A stretch of DNA of 64,000 nt from Gammaproteobacteria bacterium (lineage in GTDB: Bacteria > Pseudomonadota > Gammaproteobacteria > Pseudomonadales > Pseudomonadaceae): contig JAHIWP010000037.1 in assembly GCA_018816095.1 (NCBI GenBank), positions 1 to 64,000 on the forward strand, in the 5' to 3' direction. The translations under genes and the position numbers were made by a program. Position 1 is the first letter of the stretch, and the number at the start of each line of letters is the position of its first letter. The notes beneath the pieces were generated by a model that was not told the origin of the DNA, did no database searches, and saw nothing but the letters and a program-made list of their open reading frames with translations. Below are positions 49,469-60,063 of the stretch, piece by piece.

Positions 49469-50806
49469 ATGGACATACGCCGTTTGAAAGGATCATTACC
49501 CCTGCGCTTATGCCTACTACTCAGCGCATTCGCCTGCTCGGCCCACGCCAGCACACCTGCGCAATTCCCAAGCGCGCAGGCCAGTGACCCGGCTGAACTG
49601 GGCTGGATGGTTGGCTCACCACCCCCGCCTGAGCGTATTTTGCGTTTCGATGACGGCAGTTATTTTCGCTTCCCGCAGATGCGCTGGAGTGTCTCCAACT
49701 TTCGCCAACTCATGCCCACCGTCAATGTGTCGCACGGGCTTAGCGCGCCTTCGCCGCTAAAGCGCAACCTGCTGGACGCCATCGACACTGTCTCGTTCAT
49801 GCCACTCGGCGCTGATAAGCCCATGACCTGGCAGCAGTCGCTGCTGGCCAACTACACCGACGGGATTGTTGTGCTGCATCGCGGCGCAGTCGTCTACGAA
49901 CGCTATTTCGGTGTGCTCAAGGCGCAAGGCCAGCATGGCGCCATGTCAGTCACCAAGACCTTTATGGGCACCCTCGCCGCGCTACTGGTTGCCGAAGGGA
50001 CGCTTGAGCCTGAACGCAAGGTGGCCTACTACGTACCCGAGCTGGCTGCATCTGCCTTCGGTAACGCCACGGTTCGCCAGTTGATGGATATGACCACCGG
50101 CATTCGCTTTAGCGAAGACTATGCCGACCCCAATGCCGAAGTCTGGGCGCATGCCGCCGCCGGCAATCCGCTGCCCAAACCCGCGGACTACCAGGGGCCA
50201 CGTACTTATTATGAGTTTCTGCAAACGGTTCAGCCGCAGGGTAAACATGGCGAGGCCTTTCACTACCGGACCGCCAACACCGATGCCCTCGGGTGGGTGC
50301 TAGCGCGTGCGAGTGGCCGCAACGTGGCAAAACTGCTGTCGGAGCGCATCTGGAGCAAACTTGGCGCTGAGCAGGATGCCTATATGTCCGTCGACTCCAT
50401 CGGCACACCGTTTGCCGGTGGCGGGCTGAACAGCGGCCTGCGTGACCTGGCGCGCTTTGGTGAAATGGTGCGCAACAACGGCCGTTACAACGACCAGCAA
50501 ATCTTGCCGGCCGAGGTCGTGACAGACATCCGTAACGGTGCAAGCCGTGAAGATTTCGCCAAGGCTGGCTACTCGCTGTTGCCCGGCTGGAGCTATCGCA
50601 ATATGTGGTGGGTCACCCACAACGCGAATGGCGCCTTTATGGCGCGCGGGGTGCACGGCCAAGCGCTGTACATTGACCCAGCGGCCGAGATGGTGATTGC
50701 CCGCTTCGCCAGCCACCCAATCGCGGCCAATTCCGCCAACGATCCCACCTCATTACCAGCTTATGCGGCCGTTGCAAAATACCTGATGGAGCAGCCGAAG
50801 CCCTAA
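49469..50806 (+). CDS. exported serine hydrolase of the beta-lactamase/class C family
   Basis: A 445-residue periplasmic protein with a signal peptide (ends near CSAHAS). The penicillin-binding fold has the nucleophile motif SVTK (S-x-x-K) in GAMSVTKTFMGTL, a YRTANTD in place of the usual YxN, and RGVHGQALYIDP with HGQ in place of KTG. Such proteins include esterases, 6-aminohexanoate-dimer hydrolase and D-aminopeptidases, so activity against beta-lactams is not implied. The start ATG at 49469 follows AGAGGG. Confidence 0.82.
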   Translation: MDIRRLKGSLPLRLCLLLSAFACSAHASTPAQFPSAQASDPAELGWMVGSPPPPERILRFDDGSYFRFPQMRWSVSNFRQLMPTVNVSHGLSAPSPLKRNLLDAIDTVSFMPLGADKPMTWQQSLLANYTDGIVVLHRGAVVYERYFGVLKAQGQHGAMSVTKTFMGTLAALLVAEGTLEPERKVAYYVPELAASAFGNATVRQLMDMTTGIRFSEDYADPNAEVWAHAAAGNPLPKPADYQGPRTYYEFLQTVQPQGKHGEAFHYRTANTDALGWVLARASGRNVAKLLSERIWSKLGAEQDAYMSVDSIGTPFAGGGLNSGLRDLARFGEMVRNNGRYNDQQILPAEVVTDIRNGASREDFAKAGYSLLPGWSYRNMWWVTHNANGAFMARGVHGQALYIDPAAEMVIARFASHPIAANSANDPTSLPAYAAVAKYLMEQPKP

Positions 50807-50951
50807 GTCACCCAGGCCGTAAATCAACGCCCCAATGAACTTGCTGCACACGTAGCGTTCAAGTCTTAAGGCGATGAGACAGTGAGCAGCCGAGCCAAGC
50901 ACATGGTCTCGGCGCCTCCCTCCAGAGATCCACAGTAGCGGGTGAACGCGA

Positions 50952-51590
50952 ATGACCTATTTAAAACAGGCTGCAGCAGTGCTTTTTGCTGCACTCATTG
51001 GGAGTGGAAACGCAATGGCGGTTGAGGAAGCGAAATACTCAGTTGTGCTCAAAGAAGACAGCTTTGAGTTGCGTAACTATGAGCCCCATGTTGTTGCAGA
51101 AACCCGGGTAGACGGGGATTTTGATCAGGCTGGCAGCAAAGCGTTTAGCCGGCTGTTTGATTACATTTCGGGCAACAACACCTCCAGCCAGAAAATTGCG
51201 ATGACCGCACCGGTCGCCCAAGAGGCCGAAGGTGAGAAAATCGCGATGACGTCACCCGTTGGCCAACAGCAAATCGATGGCGCTTGGGCTGTGAGTTTTA
51301 TGATGCCTGCGACCCTCTCACTGGCCACGCTGCCGGCTCCTAAAGACCCACAGGTGACATTGCGCCAAGTGCCCGCGCGGCAGATGGCGGCGGTGCGCTA
51401 CTCGGGGTTCTGGAGTGAACGTGCCTACACGCGCAATAAAGCAGAGCTCGACGTGTGGATTAGCAAAAACGGCTGGCGCGTCGTCGGCGAACCAGTATGG
51501 GCCCGCTACAACCCACCGTTTATGCCGTGGTTTTTACGCCGCAATGAAGTCTTAGTGCCCATCGCAATGCCCGCGGATGGCAACAACTGA
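50952..51590 (+). CDS. exported SOUL heme-binding family protein
   Basis: A 212-residue protein with a signal peptide (ending near GNAMA) and a SOUL domain: DSFELRNYEPHVVAET, KIAMTAPVAQE repeated as KIAMTSPVGQQ, and WARYNPPFMPWFLRRNEV at the end. SOUL proteins bind heme in animals. For bacterial members heme binding is not generally proven. It lies alone between the serine hydrolase and the MFS gene. Confidence 0.88.
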   Translation: MTYLKQAAAVLFAALIGSGNAMAVEEAKYSVVLKEDSFELRNYEPHVVAETRVDGDFDQAGSKAFSRLFDYISGNNTSSQKIAMTAPVAQEAEGEKIAMTSPVGQQQIDGAWAVSFMMPATLSLATLPAPKDPQVTLRQVPARQMAAVRYSGFWSERAYTRNKAELDVWISKNGWRVVGEPVWARYNPPFMPWFLRRNEVLVPIAMPADGNN

Positions 51591-51660
51591 ATGTTTGCTC
51601 AGTCAATCGATGGCCTGCCGCCGCATACACAAGCACTTGCGTGAACCCGCAACTCAAGCC

Positions 51661-52845
51661 TTACAGCTTACGCACACTGATTCCGGCCGAGACAAACAGC
51701 GCGGCCAGTACGGCCAGCATGGGCAGCCAGCCGGCATGCTCCCAGATGTACCCGGCGGCATAGCCAATCACGCTGGAGCCCAGGTAATAGGCGCACAGGT
51801 ACAACGCCGACGCCTGCGCCTTGGCTCCACTCGCGCGCTGCCCGACCTGCCCACTGGCCACCGCGTGGGCGGCAAAGAAACCCAGGGTGAACAAGGCCAA
51901 CCCCGCCACCGCCAGGCTCAGCCAGGGCGTGGCACAGAGCGCCACCCCCAGCAGCATGATGGCGATACCGCCTAGCATCACCTGGCGCGCGCCCAGGCGT
52001 GGCACCAGTCGCCCCGCCCAACCGGCGCTGACGATGCCCAGCAGATACACGGTGAACAACAAGCCGATCCAGCTGGATGAAAGATTGAACGGTGCGGCCG
52101 CCAGGCGAAAACCGACATAGTTGAACAAGGCGACAAACCCGCCCATCAACAGAAAGGCCAACAGAAACAGGCGGCGCAATTGGCCATTGCCCAGGTGCGC
52201 CGCAAAGTTGCGCAGCAGGCCACGCACTGACAGCGATTGCGCGGTGAAATGCCGCGACGGCGGCAGCAGCCAAATAAACAGCGCCAAGGCCAACAAGCCC
52301 ATACCAGCAATACCGGCCAACGCCAGCGGCCAGCCGCCCAGATCACTGAGCAGGCCGGCGAGCAAACGCCCTAGCAACCCGCCCAGCGCGGTGCCGCCGA
52401 TATACAGCCCCATCGCCGCCGGCAGTGCCTCGGGGTCGAATTCTTCACCGACATAGGCCATGGCCAGGGCCGGCAGCCCGCTCAACGCCAGGCCAAGCAA
52501 GGCGCGCAGCCACAGCAGATGATCCCAACTGTCCACCAGCGCGCAGGCAATCCCCAGCAGTGACGCCAGGCCCAGAGCCGCGACCATTACCGGCTTGCGC
52601 CCCCAGCTCTCGGCCAGTGCACCGGACACCAGCAGACAAACGGCCAGGCTCATCGTGGTCAGCGACAGCACCAAACTGCTACCCGCTGCGGACACGGAGA
52701 AATGCGACGCCAGCAGCGGCAGCAACGGCTGCACGCAGTAGAGCAAGGCAAAGGTGGCAAAACCGGCGCAGAACAGCGCCAGGGTGGCGCGCCGGTAGGC
52801 GGCAGTACCGCGCATCAAATACGCAGACGAATCGGCAGCAGGCAT
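51661..52845 (-). CDS. MFS transporter, YnfM-like
   Basis: Inner-membrane protein of 394 residues with twelve helices. Loop 2-3 reads GALAESWGRKPVMV, and the N-terminal FALLYCVQPLLPLLASHFSVS is typical of the YnfM/arabinose-efflux-like branch. The substrate is unknown. It converges on the SOUL gene and diverges from napE. Confidence 0.87.
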   Translation of the reverse strand: MPAADSSAYLMRGTAAYRRATLALFCAGFATFALLYCVQPLLPLLASHFSVSAAGSSLVLSLTTMSLAVCLLVSGALAESWGRKPVMVAALGLASLLGIACALVDSWDHLLWLRALLGLALSGLPALAMAYVGEEFDPEALPAAMGLYIGGTALGGLLGRLLAGLLSDLGGWPLALAGIAGMGLLALALFIWLLPPSRHFTAQSLSVRGLLRNFAAHLGNGQLRRLFLLAFLLMGGFVALFNYVGFRLAAAPFNLSSSWIGLLFTVYLLGIVSAGWAGRLVPRLGARQVMLGGIAIMLLGVALCATPWLSLAVAGLALFTLGFFAAHAVASGQVGQRASGAKAQASALYLCAYYLGSSVIGYAAGYIWEHAGWLPMLAVLAALFVSAGISVRKL

Positions 52846-52975
52846 CGGCAGGCTCGCAAAATGGCTCTAAATCGGCCGTTCCGGCAGATTAACACGCAGT
52901 CGGACAAGCCGGCTTTGCGCGCGGTGCATAGCCGCTGTGCTGCACTGGAACAAATACCGAGGAAAGCCATTCGTC

Positions 52976-52989
52976 TTGATTCAGATCAG
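52976..52989 (+). promoter_or_regulatory. ANR/FNR-type box upstream of napE
   Basis: TTGAT-TCAG-ATCAG matches the ANR/FNR consensus TTGAT-N4-ATCAA at nine of ten positions. Its centre is 71 bp ahead of the napE ATG, so a start site near 53024 would give the classical -41.5 placement. This predicts induction at low oxygen. Confidence 0.65.
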
Positions 52990-53053
52990 CACTTTTGTCC
53001 ATATCAAGAGTAAGGTCTAACCTGATTGCTACACCTGAGGGGAGTCAGTCGCC

Positions 53054-53227
53054 ATGACCACCGACAATAACAACGACAACAATGTGCAAAAAAGTAAGGA
53101 AACCCGCCTTTTTCTGTTTCTTGTCGTCTGCTTTTTCCCCCTCCTGTCCATCGCCCTGGTCGGTGGCTACGGTTTCTTTATCTGGTTTATGCAAATGCTG
53201 ATTGGTCCACCCGGACCGCCTAGCTGA
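53054..53227 (+). CDS. napE: periplasmic nitrate reductase subunit NapE
   Basis: A 57-residue single-span inner-membrane protein: a polar asparagine-rich N-terminus, KETRLFLFLVVCFFPLLS, GYGFFIWFMQML and a PPGPPS tail. ETRLFLFL and the length are typical of NapE. GGGGAG precedes the ATG. It is the first gene of the nap operon, 34 bp ahead of napD. The role of NapE is not firmly known. Confidence 0.88.
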   Translation: MTTDNNNDNNVQKSKETRLFLFLVVCFFPLLSIALVGGYGFFIWFMQMLIGPPGPPS

Positions 53228-53261
53228 TCGCCCTGCCTGATCACCATCGGAGCCACGGAAT

Positions 53262-53522
53262 ATGGCCGAAACCCTGCACATTGCCAGCCTGCTGGTACAC
53301 GCCCGCCCGGAGCAGTTCGAAGCGGTGAAAGCCAATCTGAGCCTGCTTGACGGGGTTGAACTGCATCAGCAAAGCCCACTGGGCAAGCTGGTGGTAGTAC
53401 TGGAAACCGCCGACGAGCAGCAGATCCTTGAGCGCATAGACCAGATCAGCAACCTGCCGGGCGTACTCAACGCCGCGCTGGTCTACCACGAACTGCTGAG
53501 CCCCGAAGGAGCCGACGAATGA
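53262..53522 (+). CDS. napD: NapA maturation chaperone NapD
   Basis: Cytosolic 86-residue chaperone that binds the twin-arginine signal peptide of NapA and delays export until the molybdenum cofactor is in place. [20 protein letters not shown] at the start and [14 protein letters not shown] near the end fit the NapD ferredoxin-like fold. Its stop overlaps the napA start by 4 bp, coupling chaperone and client. Confidence 0.93.
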   Translation: MAETLHIASLLVHARPEQFEAVKANLSLLDGVELHQQSPLGKLVVVLETADEQQILERIDQISNLPGVLNAALVYHELLSPEGADE

Positions 53523-56023
53523 GCATGACCCGCCGTCAATTCGCCAAAGCCAACGCCGCCGCCATTGCCGCAGCAGCGGCCGGCCTGCCGATTGCCACCT
53601 CGGCCAGCAACCTGATCACCGAAGCGGACATGACCACGCTGAACTGGAACAAAGCCCCCTGCCGCTTCTGCGGCACCGGTTGCAGCGTGATGGTGGCGAC
53701 CAAGAACAACCGCGTGGTGGCCACCCACGGTGACGTCAAGGCCGAGGTCAATCGCGGCCTGAACTGCGTCAAGGGCTACTTCCTATCGAAGATCATGTAC
53801 GGCGTTGACCGCCTGACCGAGCCGCTGCTGCGCATGAAGAACGGCGTGTATGACAAACAGGGCGAGTTCCAGCCGATCAGTTGGGAGCAGGCCTTCGACA
53901 TCATGGAGCTGAAGTTCAAGGAAGCCTTGAAGAACAAAGGCCCCGAGTCGGTGGGCATGTTCGGTTCGGGGCAATGGACCATCTGGGAAGGCTACGCGGC
54001 CAACAAGCTGATGAAAGCCGGCCTGCGCAGCAACAACATCGACCCCAACGCGCGCCACTGTATGGCCTCGGCGGTGATGGGTTTTATGCGCACCTTCGGT
54101 GCCGATGAGCCGATGGGCTGCTATGACGATATCGAAGCCGCCGACGTGTTCGTGCTGTGGGGCTCGAACATGGCCGAGATGCATCCGATCCTCTGGAGCC
54201 GGGTCACCGACCGCCGCCTGAGCTACCCGCAGACCAAAGTGGTGGTGCTCTCTACCTTTGAACACCGCAGCTTCGAGCTGGCTGATATTCCCATGGTGTT
54301 CAAACCGCAGACTGACCTGCTGATCCTCAACTACATCGCCAACCACATCATCGAAAGCGGTGCGGTGAACAAAGCCTTCGTCAGCCAGCACACCAAGTTC
54401 GCCAAGGGTGCCGACGACATCGGCTACGGCCTGCGCCCCGATCACCCGCTTGAAGTGCAGGCGAAAAACGCCGAGACCGCCAACACCTGGAGCGATATAT
54501 CCTTCGAGCAGTTCGCCGCTTTCGTCAAACCCTACACCCTGGAGCGCACCGCCAAGGAAACCGGGGTGCCAGCCGAGCGCCTCAAGGCCCTGGCCGAGCT
54601 GTATGCCGACCCCAAGCGCAAGGTCATGTCGTTCTGGACCATGGGCTTCAATCAGCACACCCGTGGGGTGTGGGCCAATAACCTGATCTACAACATCCAC
54701 CTGCTCACCGGCAAAATCAGCGAACCGGGCAACAGCCCGTTCTCGCTCACCGGCCAGCCCTCGGCCTGCGGCACTGCGCGCGAAGTCGGCACCTTCTCCC
54801 ACCGCCTGCCGGCGGACATGGTGGTGACCAACCCGAAACACCGCGCCACCGCCGAGAAAATCTGGAAGCTGCCCGCCGGCACCATCCAGGAAAAGGTCGG
54901 TTTCCACGCCGTGCAGCAAAGCCGCATGCTCAAAGACGGCGTGCTCAACGTCTATTGGACCCAGGTCAGCAACAACATGCAGGCTGGGCCGAACATCATG
55001 GGCGAAGTGCTGCCCGGCTGGCGCAACCCAGACAACTTCATCATCGTCTCCGACGTCTACCCTACCGTCTCGGCTCAGGCCGCCGACCTGATCCTGCCCA
55101 GCGCCATGTGGGTGGAAAAGGAAGGCGCGTACGGCAACGCCGAGCGTCGCACGCAATTTTGGCATCAGTTGGTCACTGCCCCCGGCGAGGCCAAATCTGA
55201 TCTGTGGCAACTGGTGGAGTTTTCCAAACGCTTTACCACCGATGAAGTCTGGCCGGCCGAACTGTTGGCCACCTCGCCGCAGCACAAGGGCAAGACCCTG
55301 TACCAGGTGCTGTTCGCCAACGGTCAGGTCGACCAGTTCCCCAGCGAGCAGATCGAAGCCGGCCATATCAACGATGAAGCCAAGGCTTTTGGCTTCTACC
55401 TGCAAAAAGGCCTGTTCGAGGAATACGCGCAGTTCGGCCGTGGCCATGGTCATGACCTCGCCGACTTCGACCGTTACCACAGCGAACGCGGCATGCGCTG
55501 GCCGGTGGTGGACGGCGAGGAAACCCGCTGGCGCTACCGTGAAGGCCTCGATCCTTATGTGGAAAAAGGCAGCGGCGTGCAGTTCTACGGTTACCCGGAC
55601 AAGAGGGCGATCATCTTCGCCCTGCCCTACGAGCCGGCCGCCGAAGCCCCGGATGCCGACTACCCGTTCTGGCTCAGCACCGGCCGGGTACTGGAGCACT
55701 GGCACACCGGCAGCATGACCCAGCGTGTCGAAGAGCTGCACAAGGCGGTGCCCGATGCCCTGGTGTACATGCACCCGGACGATGCCAAGGCGCTTAACGC
55801 CCGGCGCGGCAGCGAGGTCAAAGTGATCAGCCGGCGCGGTGAAATGCGCGCGCGCATCGAAACCCGAGGGCGCAACAAACCGCCCCAGGGGTTGGTGTTC
55901 GTGCCGTTTTTCGACGCCAACAAGCTGATCAACAAGGTCACCCTGGATGCCACCGACCCGATCTCCAAGCAGGCCGACTACAAGAAGTGTGCGGTGAAGA
56001 TCGAACTGATCAGCGTGGCCTGA
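53519..56023 (+). CDS. napA: periplasmic nitrate reductase catalytic subunit NapA
   Basis: Full-length 834-residue molybdoenzyme reducing nitrate to nitrite in the periplasm. A twin-arginine signal (TRRQFAK, residues 4-10) precedes the mature protein. C48, C51, C55 and C83 bind the [4Fe-4S] cluster (CRFCGTGC and LNCVKG), and C181 in [12 protein letters not shown] should ligate molybdenum. [20 protein letters not shown] and the C-terminal [17 protein letters not shown] are typical. Electrons come from NapC through NapB. Confidence 0.98.
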   Translation: MSMTRRQFAKANAAAIAAAAAGLPIATSASNLITEADMTTLNWNKAPCRFCGTGCSVMVATKNNRVVATHGDVKAEVNRGLNCVKGYFLSKIMYGVDRLTEPLLRMKNGVYDKQGEFQPISWEQAFDIMELKFKEALKNKGPESVGMFGSGQWTIWEGYAANKLMKAGLRSNNIDPNARHCMASAVMGFMRTFGADEPMGCYDDIEAADVFVLWGSNMAEMHPILWSRVTDRRLSYPQTKVVVLSTFEHRSFELADIPMVFKPQTDLLILNYIANHIIESGAVNKAFVSQHTKFAKGADDIGYGLRPDHPLEVQAKNAETANTWSDISFEQFAAFVKPYTLERTAKETGVPAERLKALAELYADPKRKVMSFWTMGFNQHTRGVWANNLIYNIHLLTGKISEPGNSPFSLTGQPSACGTAREVGTFSHRLPADMVVTNPKHRATAEKIWKLPAGTIQEKVGFHAVQQSRMLKDGVLNVYWTQVSNNMQAGPNIMGEVLPGWRNPDNFIIVSDVYPTVSAQAADLILPSAMWVEKEGAYGNAERRTQFWHQLVTAPGEAKSDLWQLVEFSKRFTTDEVWPAELLATSPQHKGKTLYQVLFANGQVDQFPSEQIEAGHINDEAKAFGFYLQKGLFEEYAQFGRGHGHDLADFDRYHSERGMRWPVVDGEETRWRYREGLDPYVEKGSGVQFYGYPDKRAIIFALPYEPAAEAPDADYPFWLSTGRVLEHWHTGSMTQRVEELHKAVPDALVYMHPDDAKALNARRGSEVKVISRRGEMRARIETRGRNKPPQGLVFVPFFDANKLINKVTLDATDPISKQADYKKCAVKIELISVA

Positions 56024-56034
56024 GGAGAACTCTG

Positions 56035-56520
56035 ATGAACATTCGCCTACTGCCTTTCCTGCTGCTGGCCGCGTTTGGCATTGCCGTGGCCGCCGAAGTC
56101 AATTACCCGCTGGATGCCCCGGCACCGGATGGCCGCCGCCCAGGCGGCACCATCAGCCAGACTCTATCAGCGCCGCCTATTGCCAATGAGGAAAACAAGG
56201 ACCTCAAGCGCGAACGCAACTACCCCGAGCAACCGCCGACCATCCCGCACAGCATCAGCAGTTACCAGATCGACAAAAACGGCAACAAGTGCCTGACCTG
56301 CCACAGCCGCGCCGGTAGCGCGCGCAGCCAAGCCCCGATGATCAGCATCACCCACTACATGGACCGCGACGGCCAGCCGCTGGCAGCAGTATCGCCACGG
56401 CGCTACTTCTGCAATCAGTGCCACGTTTCACAGAACGAGGTGAAACCGCTGGTGGGCAACAGTTTCGAGACCATCGACAAGCTGTTGCAAGACGAAATCA
56501 ATGCCCCGGCCAAACCCTGA
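56035..56520 (+). CDS. napB: diheme cytochrome c NapB, electron-transfer subunit
   Basis: Periplasmic 161-residue subunit with a signal peptide (ending near AVAAEV) and two heme-binding motifs, CLTCH and CNQCH. Conserved YPEQPPTIPHSI precedes the first heme site. ATG at 56035 follows GAGGAG; the frame is open further left inside napA but is not used. It lies 11 bp after napA. Confidence 0.96.
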   Translation: MNIRLLPFLLLAAFGIAVAAEVNYPLDAPAPDGRRPGGTISQTLSAPPIANEENKDLKRERNYPEQPPTIPHSISSYQIDKNGNKCLTCHSRAGSARSQAPMISITHYMDRDGQPLAAVSPRRYFCNQCHVSQNEVKPLVGNSFETIDKLLQDEINAPAKP

Positions 56521-56529
56521 GGAGGCGTC

Positions 56530-57126
56530 ATGAAATCATTGTTTGCCCTGCTCAAGGACTACTGGCGCATCCTGCGCCGACCGAGCGTGCACTACAGCCT
56601 GGGCTTTCTCACCCTTGGCGGTTTTATCGCCGGGATCATCTTCTGGGGCGGTTTCAACACCGCGCTGGAAGTCACCAACACCGAGCAGTTCTGCATTTCC
56701 TGCCATGAAATGCGCGACAACGTGTATGTCGAACTGAAGGACACCATCCACTACAGCAACCGCTCCGGCGTGCGCGCCACCTGTCCGGACTGCCACGTGC
56801 CGCACAAATGGACCGACAAAATCGCGCGCAAGATGCAGGCCTCCAAAGAGGTGTGGGGCAAGATATTTGGCACCATAAACACTCGCGACAAATTCCTCGC
56901 CCACCGCCGCGAACTGGCCGAACACGAGTGGGCGCGGCTCAAAGCCAACGACTCGCTGGAATGCCGCAACTGCCACAACTTCGAGTTTATGGACTTCACC
57001 CGCCAGGGCCAGCGCGCCCGACAAATGCACTCCACCGCCCTGGCCAGCGGCGCAGCCACCTGTATCGACTGCCACAAAGGCATCGCCCACAAGCTACCGG
57101 ACATGAGCGGAGTGCCCGGCTGGTAG
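56530..57126 (+). CDS. napC: tetraheme cytochrome c NapC, quinol-oxidising subunit
   Basis: Inner-membrane anchored 198-residue cytochrome of the NapC/NirT family. One N-terminal helix (about 22-45) is followed by four heme motifs: CISCH, CPDCH, CRNCH and CIDCH. It passes electrons from the quinol pool to NapB/NapA. GAGGAGG precedes the ATG. It is the last gene of the operon, followed by a terminator. NapF, NapG and NapH are absent. Confidence 0.97.
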   Translation: MKSLFALLKDYWRILRRPSVHYSLGFLTLGGFIAGIIFWGGFNTALEVTNTEQFCISCHEMRDNVYVELKDTIHYSNRSGVRATCPDCHVPHKWTDKIARKMQASKEVWGKIFGTINTRDKFLAHRRELAEHEWARLKANDSLECRNCHNFEFMDFTRQGQRARQMHSTALASGAATCIDCHKGIAHKLPDMSGVPGW

Positions 57127-57141
57127 GCTCAATCCAAGGCA

Positions 57142-57175
57142 AAAAAAACGGGAGCCCAAACGGGCTCCCGTACTC
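57142..57175 (+). terminator. Rho-independent terminator after napC
   Basis: ACGGGAGCCC (57148-57157) and GGGCTCCCGT (57162-57171) form a perfect 10-bp stem with loop AAAC. A run of A lies before it (57141-57148), so it may work from both sides. The T content after the stem on the plus strand is modest. Confidence 0.75.
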
Positions 57176-57368
57176 ATTCTCAGAGAAATGCCAGAACAAG
57201 CCTCACGCCTGCGCCGGCTACAACCTCACCTGCGTCCCAGAAGAAACGCATGACCCAGTGTGGCAAAAAAGCCTGAGGAACTCCGTTTAGCTTTGTTGCC
57301 GCTTTGCAAAGAAATGTAAACGCTCGCGCTGGCTGGCCGTTAAATCCGCCGCGCGGCAGAATAGGCCG

Positions 57369-58079
57369 ATGAATACAGCCTATCTACCGTCCTGCTGCAG
57401 CCCCCTGAAGAATCACTGGCCACTGCCGCACACGCTGCCGGCGGTGCAGTTGGTCAGCACCACTTTTAGCCCTGAGCGCCTGGATACAGCGGATTTCAGC
57501 CGCTGTGGAATTGAGCCCGCGCGCGGCGTTGTCAAACGCCAGGCCGAATACCTGGCCGGCCGCCTCTGTGCGCGTGAAGCACTGATGCGCCTGACCGGCA
57601 CGGCGGCCATCCCAGGCAGCGGTGAGGACCGTGCACCGCAATGGCCGGCTGGCACGCTCGGTTCCATCACCCACGGCAGCGGCTGGGCTGGCGCAGTGGT
57701 GGGTGATAGCACGGCTTGGCGCGGCCTGGGCCTGGATATTGAGCAGATCATGCCAGCCAGCCGCGCCGAACGCCTGGCCGGAGAAATTCTCACCCCTGCC
57801 GAGCTGCTGCGCCTGGAAAGCCTGCCAGCCGAGCAGCACGCCCAGCGCATCAGCCTGACCTTCTCGCTCAAGGAGAGCCTGTTCAAAGCGCTCTATCCGC
57901 AAGTGCTGCGGCACTTCTATTTTCAAGATGCCGAACTGCTCAGCGTTACAGCTGACCACAGGGTGCGCATGCGCCTGCTGCTTGACCTGCATGCCGACTG
58001 GCCAGCAGGCAGCGAACTGGAAGGTCAATTCAGCGAATTCGACGGTTATCTGCTTAGCCTGATCAGCATTCCTCGCTGA
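57369..58079 (+). CDS. 4'-phosphopantetheinyl transferase, EntD/PcpS type
   Basis: Cytosolic 236-residue enzyme that moves phosphopantetheine from CoA to carrier proteins of fatty-acid, polyketide or peptide synthesis. The N-terminal region RQAEYLAGRLCAREALMRL, the metal site GLGLDIE and FSLKESLFKALYPQV are the Sfp/EntD signatures. Pseudomonas typically uses one broad enzyme (PcpS) for both primary and siderophore carriers. It stands alone between nap and apeB. Confidence 0.9.
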   Translation: MNTAYLPSCCSPLKNHWPLPHTLPAVQLVSTTFSPERLDTADFSRCGIEPARGVVKRQAEYLAGRLCAREALMRLTGTAAIPGSGEDRAPQWPAGTLGSITHGSGWAGAVVGDSTAWRGLGLDIEQIMPASRAERLAGEILTPAELLRLESLPAEQHAQRISLTFSLKESLFKALYPQVLRHFYFQDAELLSVTADHRVRMRLLLDLHADWPAGSELEGQFSEFDGYLLSLISIPR

Positions 58080-58151
58080 TCTGTCGAGATCAGCCGCCCA
58101 AAGCCTGGGGCAAATCCGCTAAACTCGGCCGATTGTCGCCTGGAGTGCCCT

Positions 58152-59441
58152 ATGCGCGAAGTTTTGAACCAAGGCCTGATCGATTTCCTCAAGGCCTCGC
58201 CCACCCCTTTCCATGCCACCGCCAGCCTGGCCCTGCGCCTTGAGGCTGCCGGGTTTCAGCACCTGGACGAACGCGCCAGCTGGCACACCGAAGCCGGCGG
58301 CCGCTATTACGTAACACGCAACGATTCCTCGATCATCGCCTTCAAGCTGGGCAAGCGTTCGCCTCTGGAAGGCGGAATTCGCCTGGTCGGCGCGCATACC
58401 GACAGCCCTTGCCTGAGGGTCAAGCCACAACCTGAGCTGCAGCAACAGGGCTTTTTCCAGCTCGGCGTTGAAGTTTACGGCGGCGCATTGCTGGCCCCCT
58501 GGTTTGACCGTGACCTGTCGCTGGCCGGGCGCGTGACCTATCGCCGCGACGGCAAGGTGGAAAGCCAGCTGATCGACTTCCAAAATCCGATTGCAGTGAT
58601 CCCCAACCTGGCCATTCACCTCAACCGTGAAGCCAACCAAGGCTGGGCGATCAACCCGCAGAACGAACTGCCGCCGATCCTCGCCCAGCTGGCTGGCAGT
58701 GAGACGGCGGATTTTCGCGCGCTGATCACCGATCAACTGGCCCGCGAGCATGACTTCAGCGCCGATGCGGTACTGGATTACGAACTGAGCTTCTACGACA
58801 CCCAAAGCGCTGCGGTGATTGGCCTGAATGGCGACTTTATTGCCGGCGCACGGCTGGACAACCTGCTGTCCTGCTACGCAGGGCTGCAAGCACTGCTGGC
58901 GGCACCCGATGAGGAAAGCTGCGTGCTGGTGTGTACCGACCACGAAGAAGTCGGCTCCTGCTCGGCCTGTGGGGCCGACGGTCCGATGCTCGAACAGGTG
59001 CTGCGCCGTGTGTTGCCCGACGGCGATGCCTTCGTACGCACCCTTCAGCGTTCGCTGCTGGTATCGGCGGACAACGCTCACGGTGTGCACCCCAACTACG
59101 CCGACAAGCATGACGCCAACCACGGCCCCAAGCTCAACGCCGGCCCGGTGATCAAGATCAACAGCAACCAGCGCTACGCCACCAACAGCGAAACCGCCGG
59201 TTTCTTCCGCCACCTGTGCCTGGAAAACGAAGTGCCGGTGCAGAGCTTCGTCACCCGCAGCGACATGGGTTGCGGCTCGACCATCGGCCCTATCACCGCC
59301 AGCCAACTGGGCGTGCGCACCGTGGATATCGGCCTGCCGACCTTCGCCATGCACTCGATCCGCGAACTGGCCGGCAGCCATGACCTTGCTCACCTGGTGA
59401 AAGTGCTGACCGCCTTCTACGCCAGCCACGACCTACCCTGA
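58152..59441 (+). CDS. apeB: M18 family aspartyl aminopeptidase-type metallopeptidase
   Basis: Cytosolic zinc aminopeptidase of 429 residues, normal length for ApeB. Metal and catalytic segments: [43 protein letters not shown] and [17 protein letters not shown], with the terminal histidine in [14 protein letters not shown]. Enzymes of this family remove N-terminal acidic or other residues. gmhA follows after 8 bp, so both may share a transcript. Confidence 0.94.
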   Translation: MREVLNQGLIDFLKASPTPFHATASLALRLEAAGFQHLDERASWHTEAGGRYYVTRNDSSIIAFKLGKRSPLEGGIRLVGAHTDSPCLRVKPQPELQQQGFFQLGVEVYGGALLAPWFDRDLSLAGRVTYRRDGKVESQLIDFQNPIAVIPNLAIHLNREANQGWAINPQNELPPILAQLAGSETADFRALITDQLAREHDFSADAVLDYELSFYDTQSAAVIGLNGDFIAGARLDNLLSCYAGLQALLAAPDEESCVLVCTDHEEVGSCSACGADGPMLEQVLRRVLPDGDAFVRTLQRSLLVSADNAHGVHPNYADKHDANHGPKLNAGPVIKINSNQRYATNSETAGFFRHLCLENEVPVQSFVTRSDMGCGSTIGPITASQLGVRTVDIGLPTFAMHSIRELAGSHDLAHLVKVLTAFYASHDLP

Positions 59442-59449
59442 GGCCCTGC

Positions 59450-60037
59450 ATGATCGAACATATCCGCAACAGCCTGGAGGAAGCCCAGCGTGCCCTGGCC
59501 GCCTTTCTCGCCAACGAACAGACCCTGGGCAACATCCAGCGCGCCGCCGAGCTGCTGGTGGCGAGCTTCGAGCACAAGGGCAAGGCCTTCTCCTGCGGTA
59601 ACGGCGGCTCCATGTGCGACGCCATGCACTTCGCCGAGGAACTGACCGGCCGCTATCGCAAGAACCGCCCCGGCATCGCCGCGGTGTCGATCAGCGATCC
59701 CAGCCATATCAGCTGCGTGGCCAACGACTTCGGCTACGACCACATCTTCTCCCGCTATATCGAGTCCCATGGCCGCGAGGGCGACGTGCTGATCGCCATC
59801 AGCACCAGCGGCAAGAGCCCCAACGTGGTCAAGGCTGCCGAAGCCGCGCGCGCCCTGGGGGTAAAGGTAATCGCCCTGACCGGCAAACCCGGCTCGCTGC
59901 TGGAGGAACTGGCCGACGTGTGCATCTGCGCCCCAGGCGGCGAATTCGCCGACCGCGTGCAGGAGCTGCACATCAAGGTGCTGCACATCCTCATCGAACT
60001 GATCGAGCGCCAGCTCAGCCCGCAGAATTACGTCTGA
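59450..60037 (+). CDS. gmhA: sedoheptulose-7-phosphate isomerase of the E. coli GmhA type
   Basis: Cytosolic 195-residue SIS-domain isomerase. [20 protein letters not shown] and [19 protein letters not shown] match E. coli GmhA closely, and [14 protein letters not shown] is the phosphate-binding loop. It makes D-glycero-D-manno-heptose 7-phosphate, the first step to ADP-heptose for lipopolysaccharide. From general knowledge the usual Pseudomonas gmhA lies near dolP and belongs to the DiaA-like branch, so this may be a second, differently related copy. It follows apeB by 8 bp, with no heptose-pathway gene nearby. Confidence 0.88.
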   Translation: MIEHIRNSLEEAQRALAAFLANEQTLGNIQRAAELLVASFEHKGKAFSCGNGGSMCDAMHFAEELTGRYRKNRPGIAAVSISDPSHISCVANDFGYDHIFSRYIESHGREGDVLIAISTSGKSPNVVKAAEAARALGVKVIALTGKPGSLLEELADVCICAPGGEFADRVQELHIKVLHILIELIERQLSPQNYV

Positions 60038-60063
60038 GGCTGGCTTTGCGCGCGGGCTTGCCG

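Noticed and set aside
53783..55774. 663-codon open frame antisense to napA
   Set aside because: A GC-rich codon shadow of napA. Composition is histidine-, glycine- and valine-rich with no domain or ribosome site.
58119..59429. 436-codon open frame antisense to apeB
   Set aside because: Mirror of a highly conserved peptidase gene on the other strand, without domain features.
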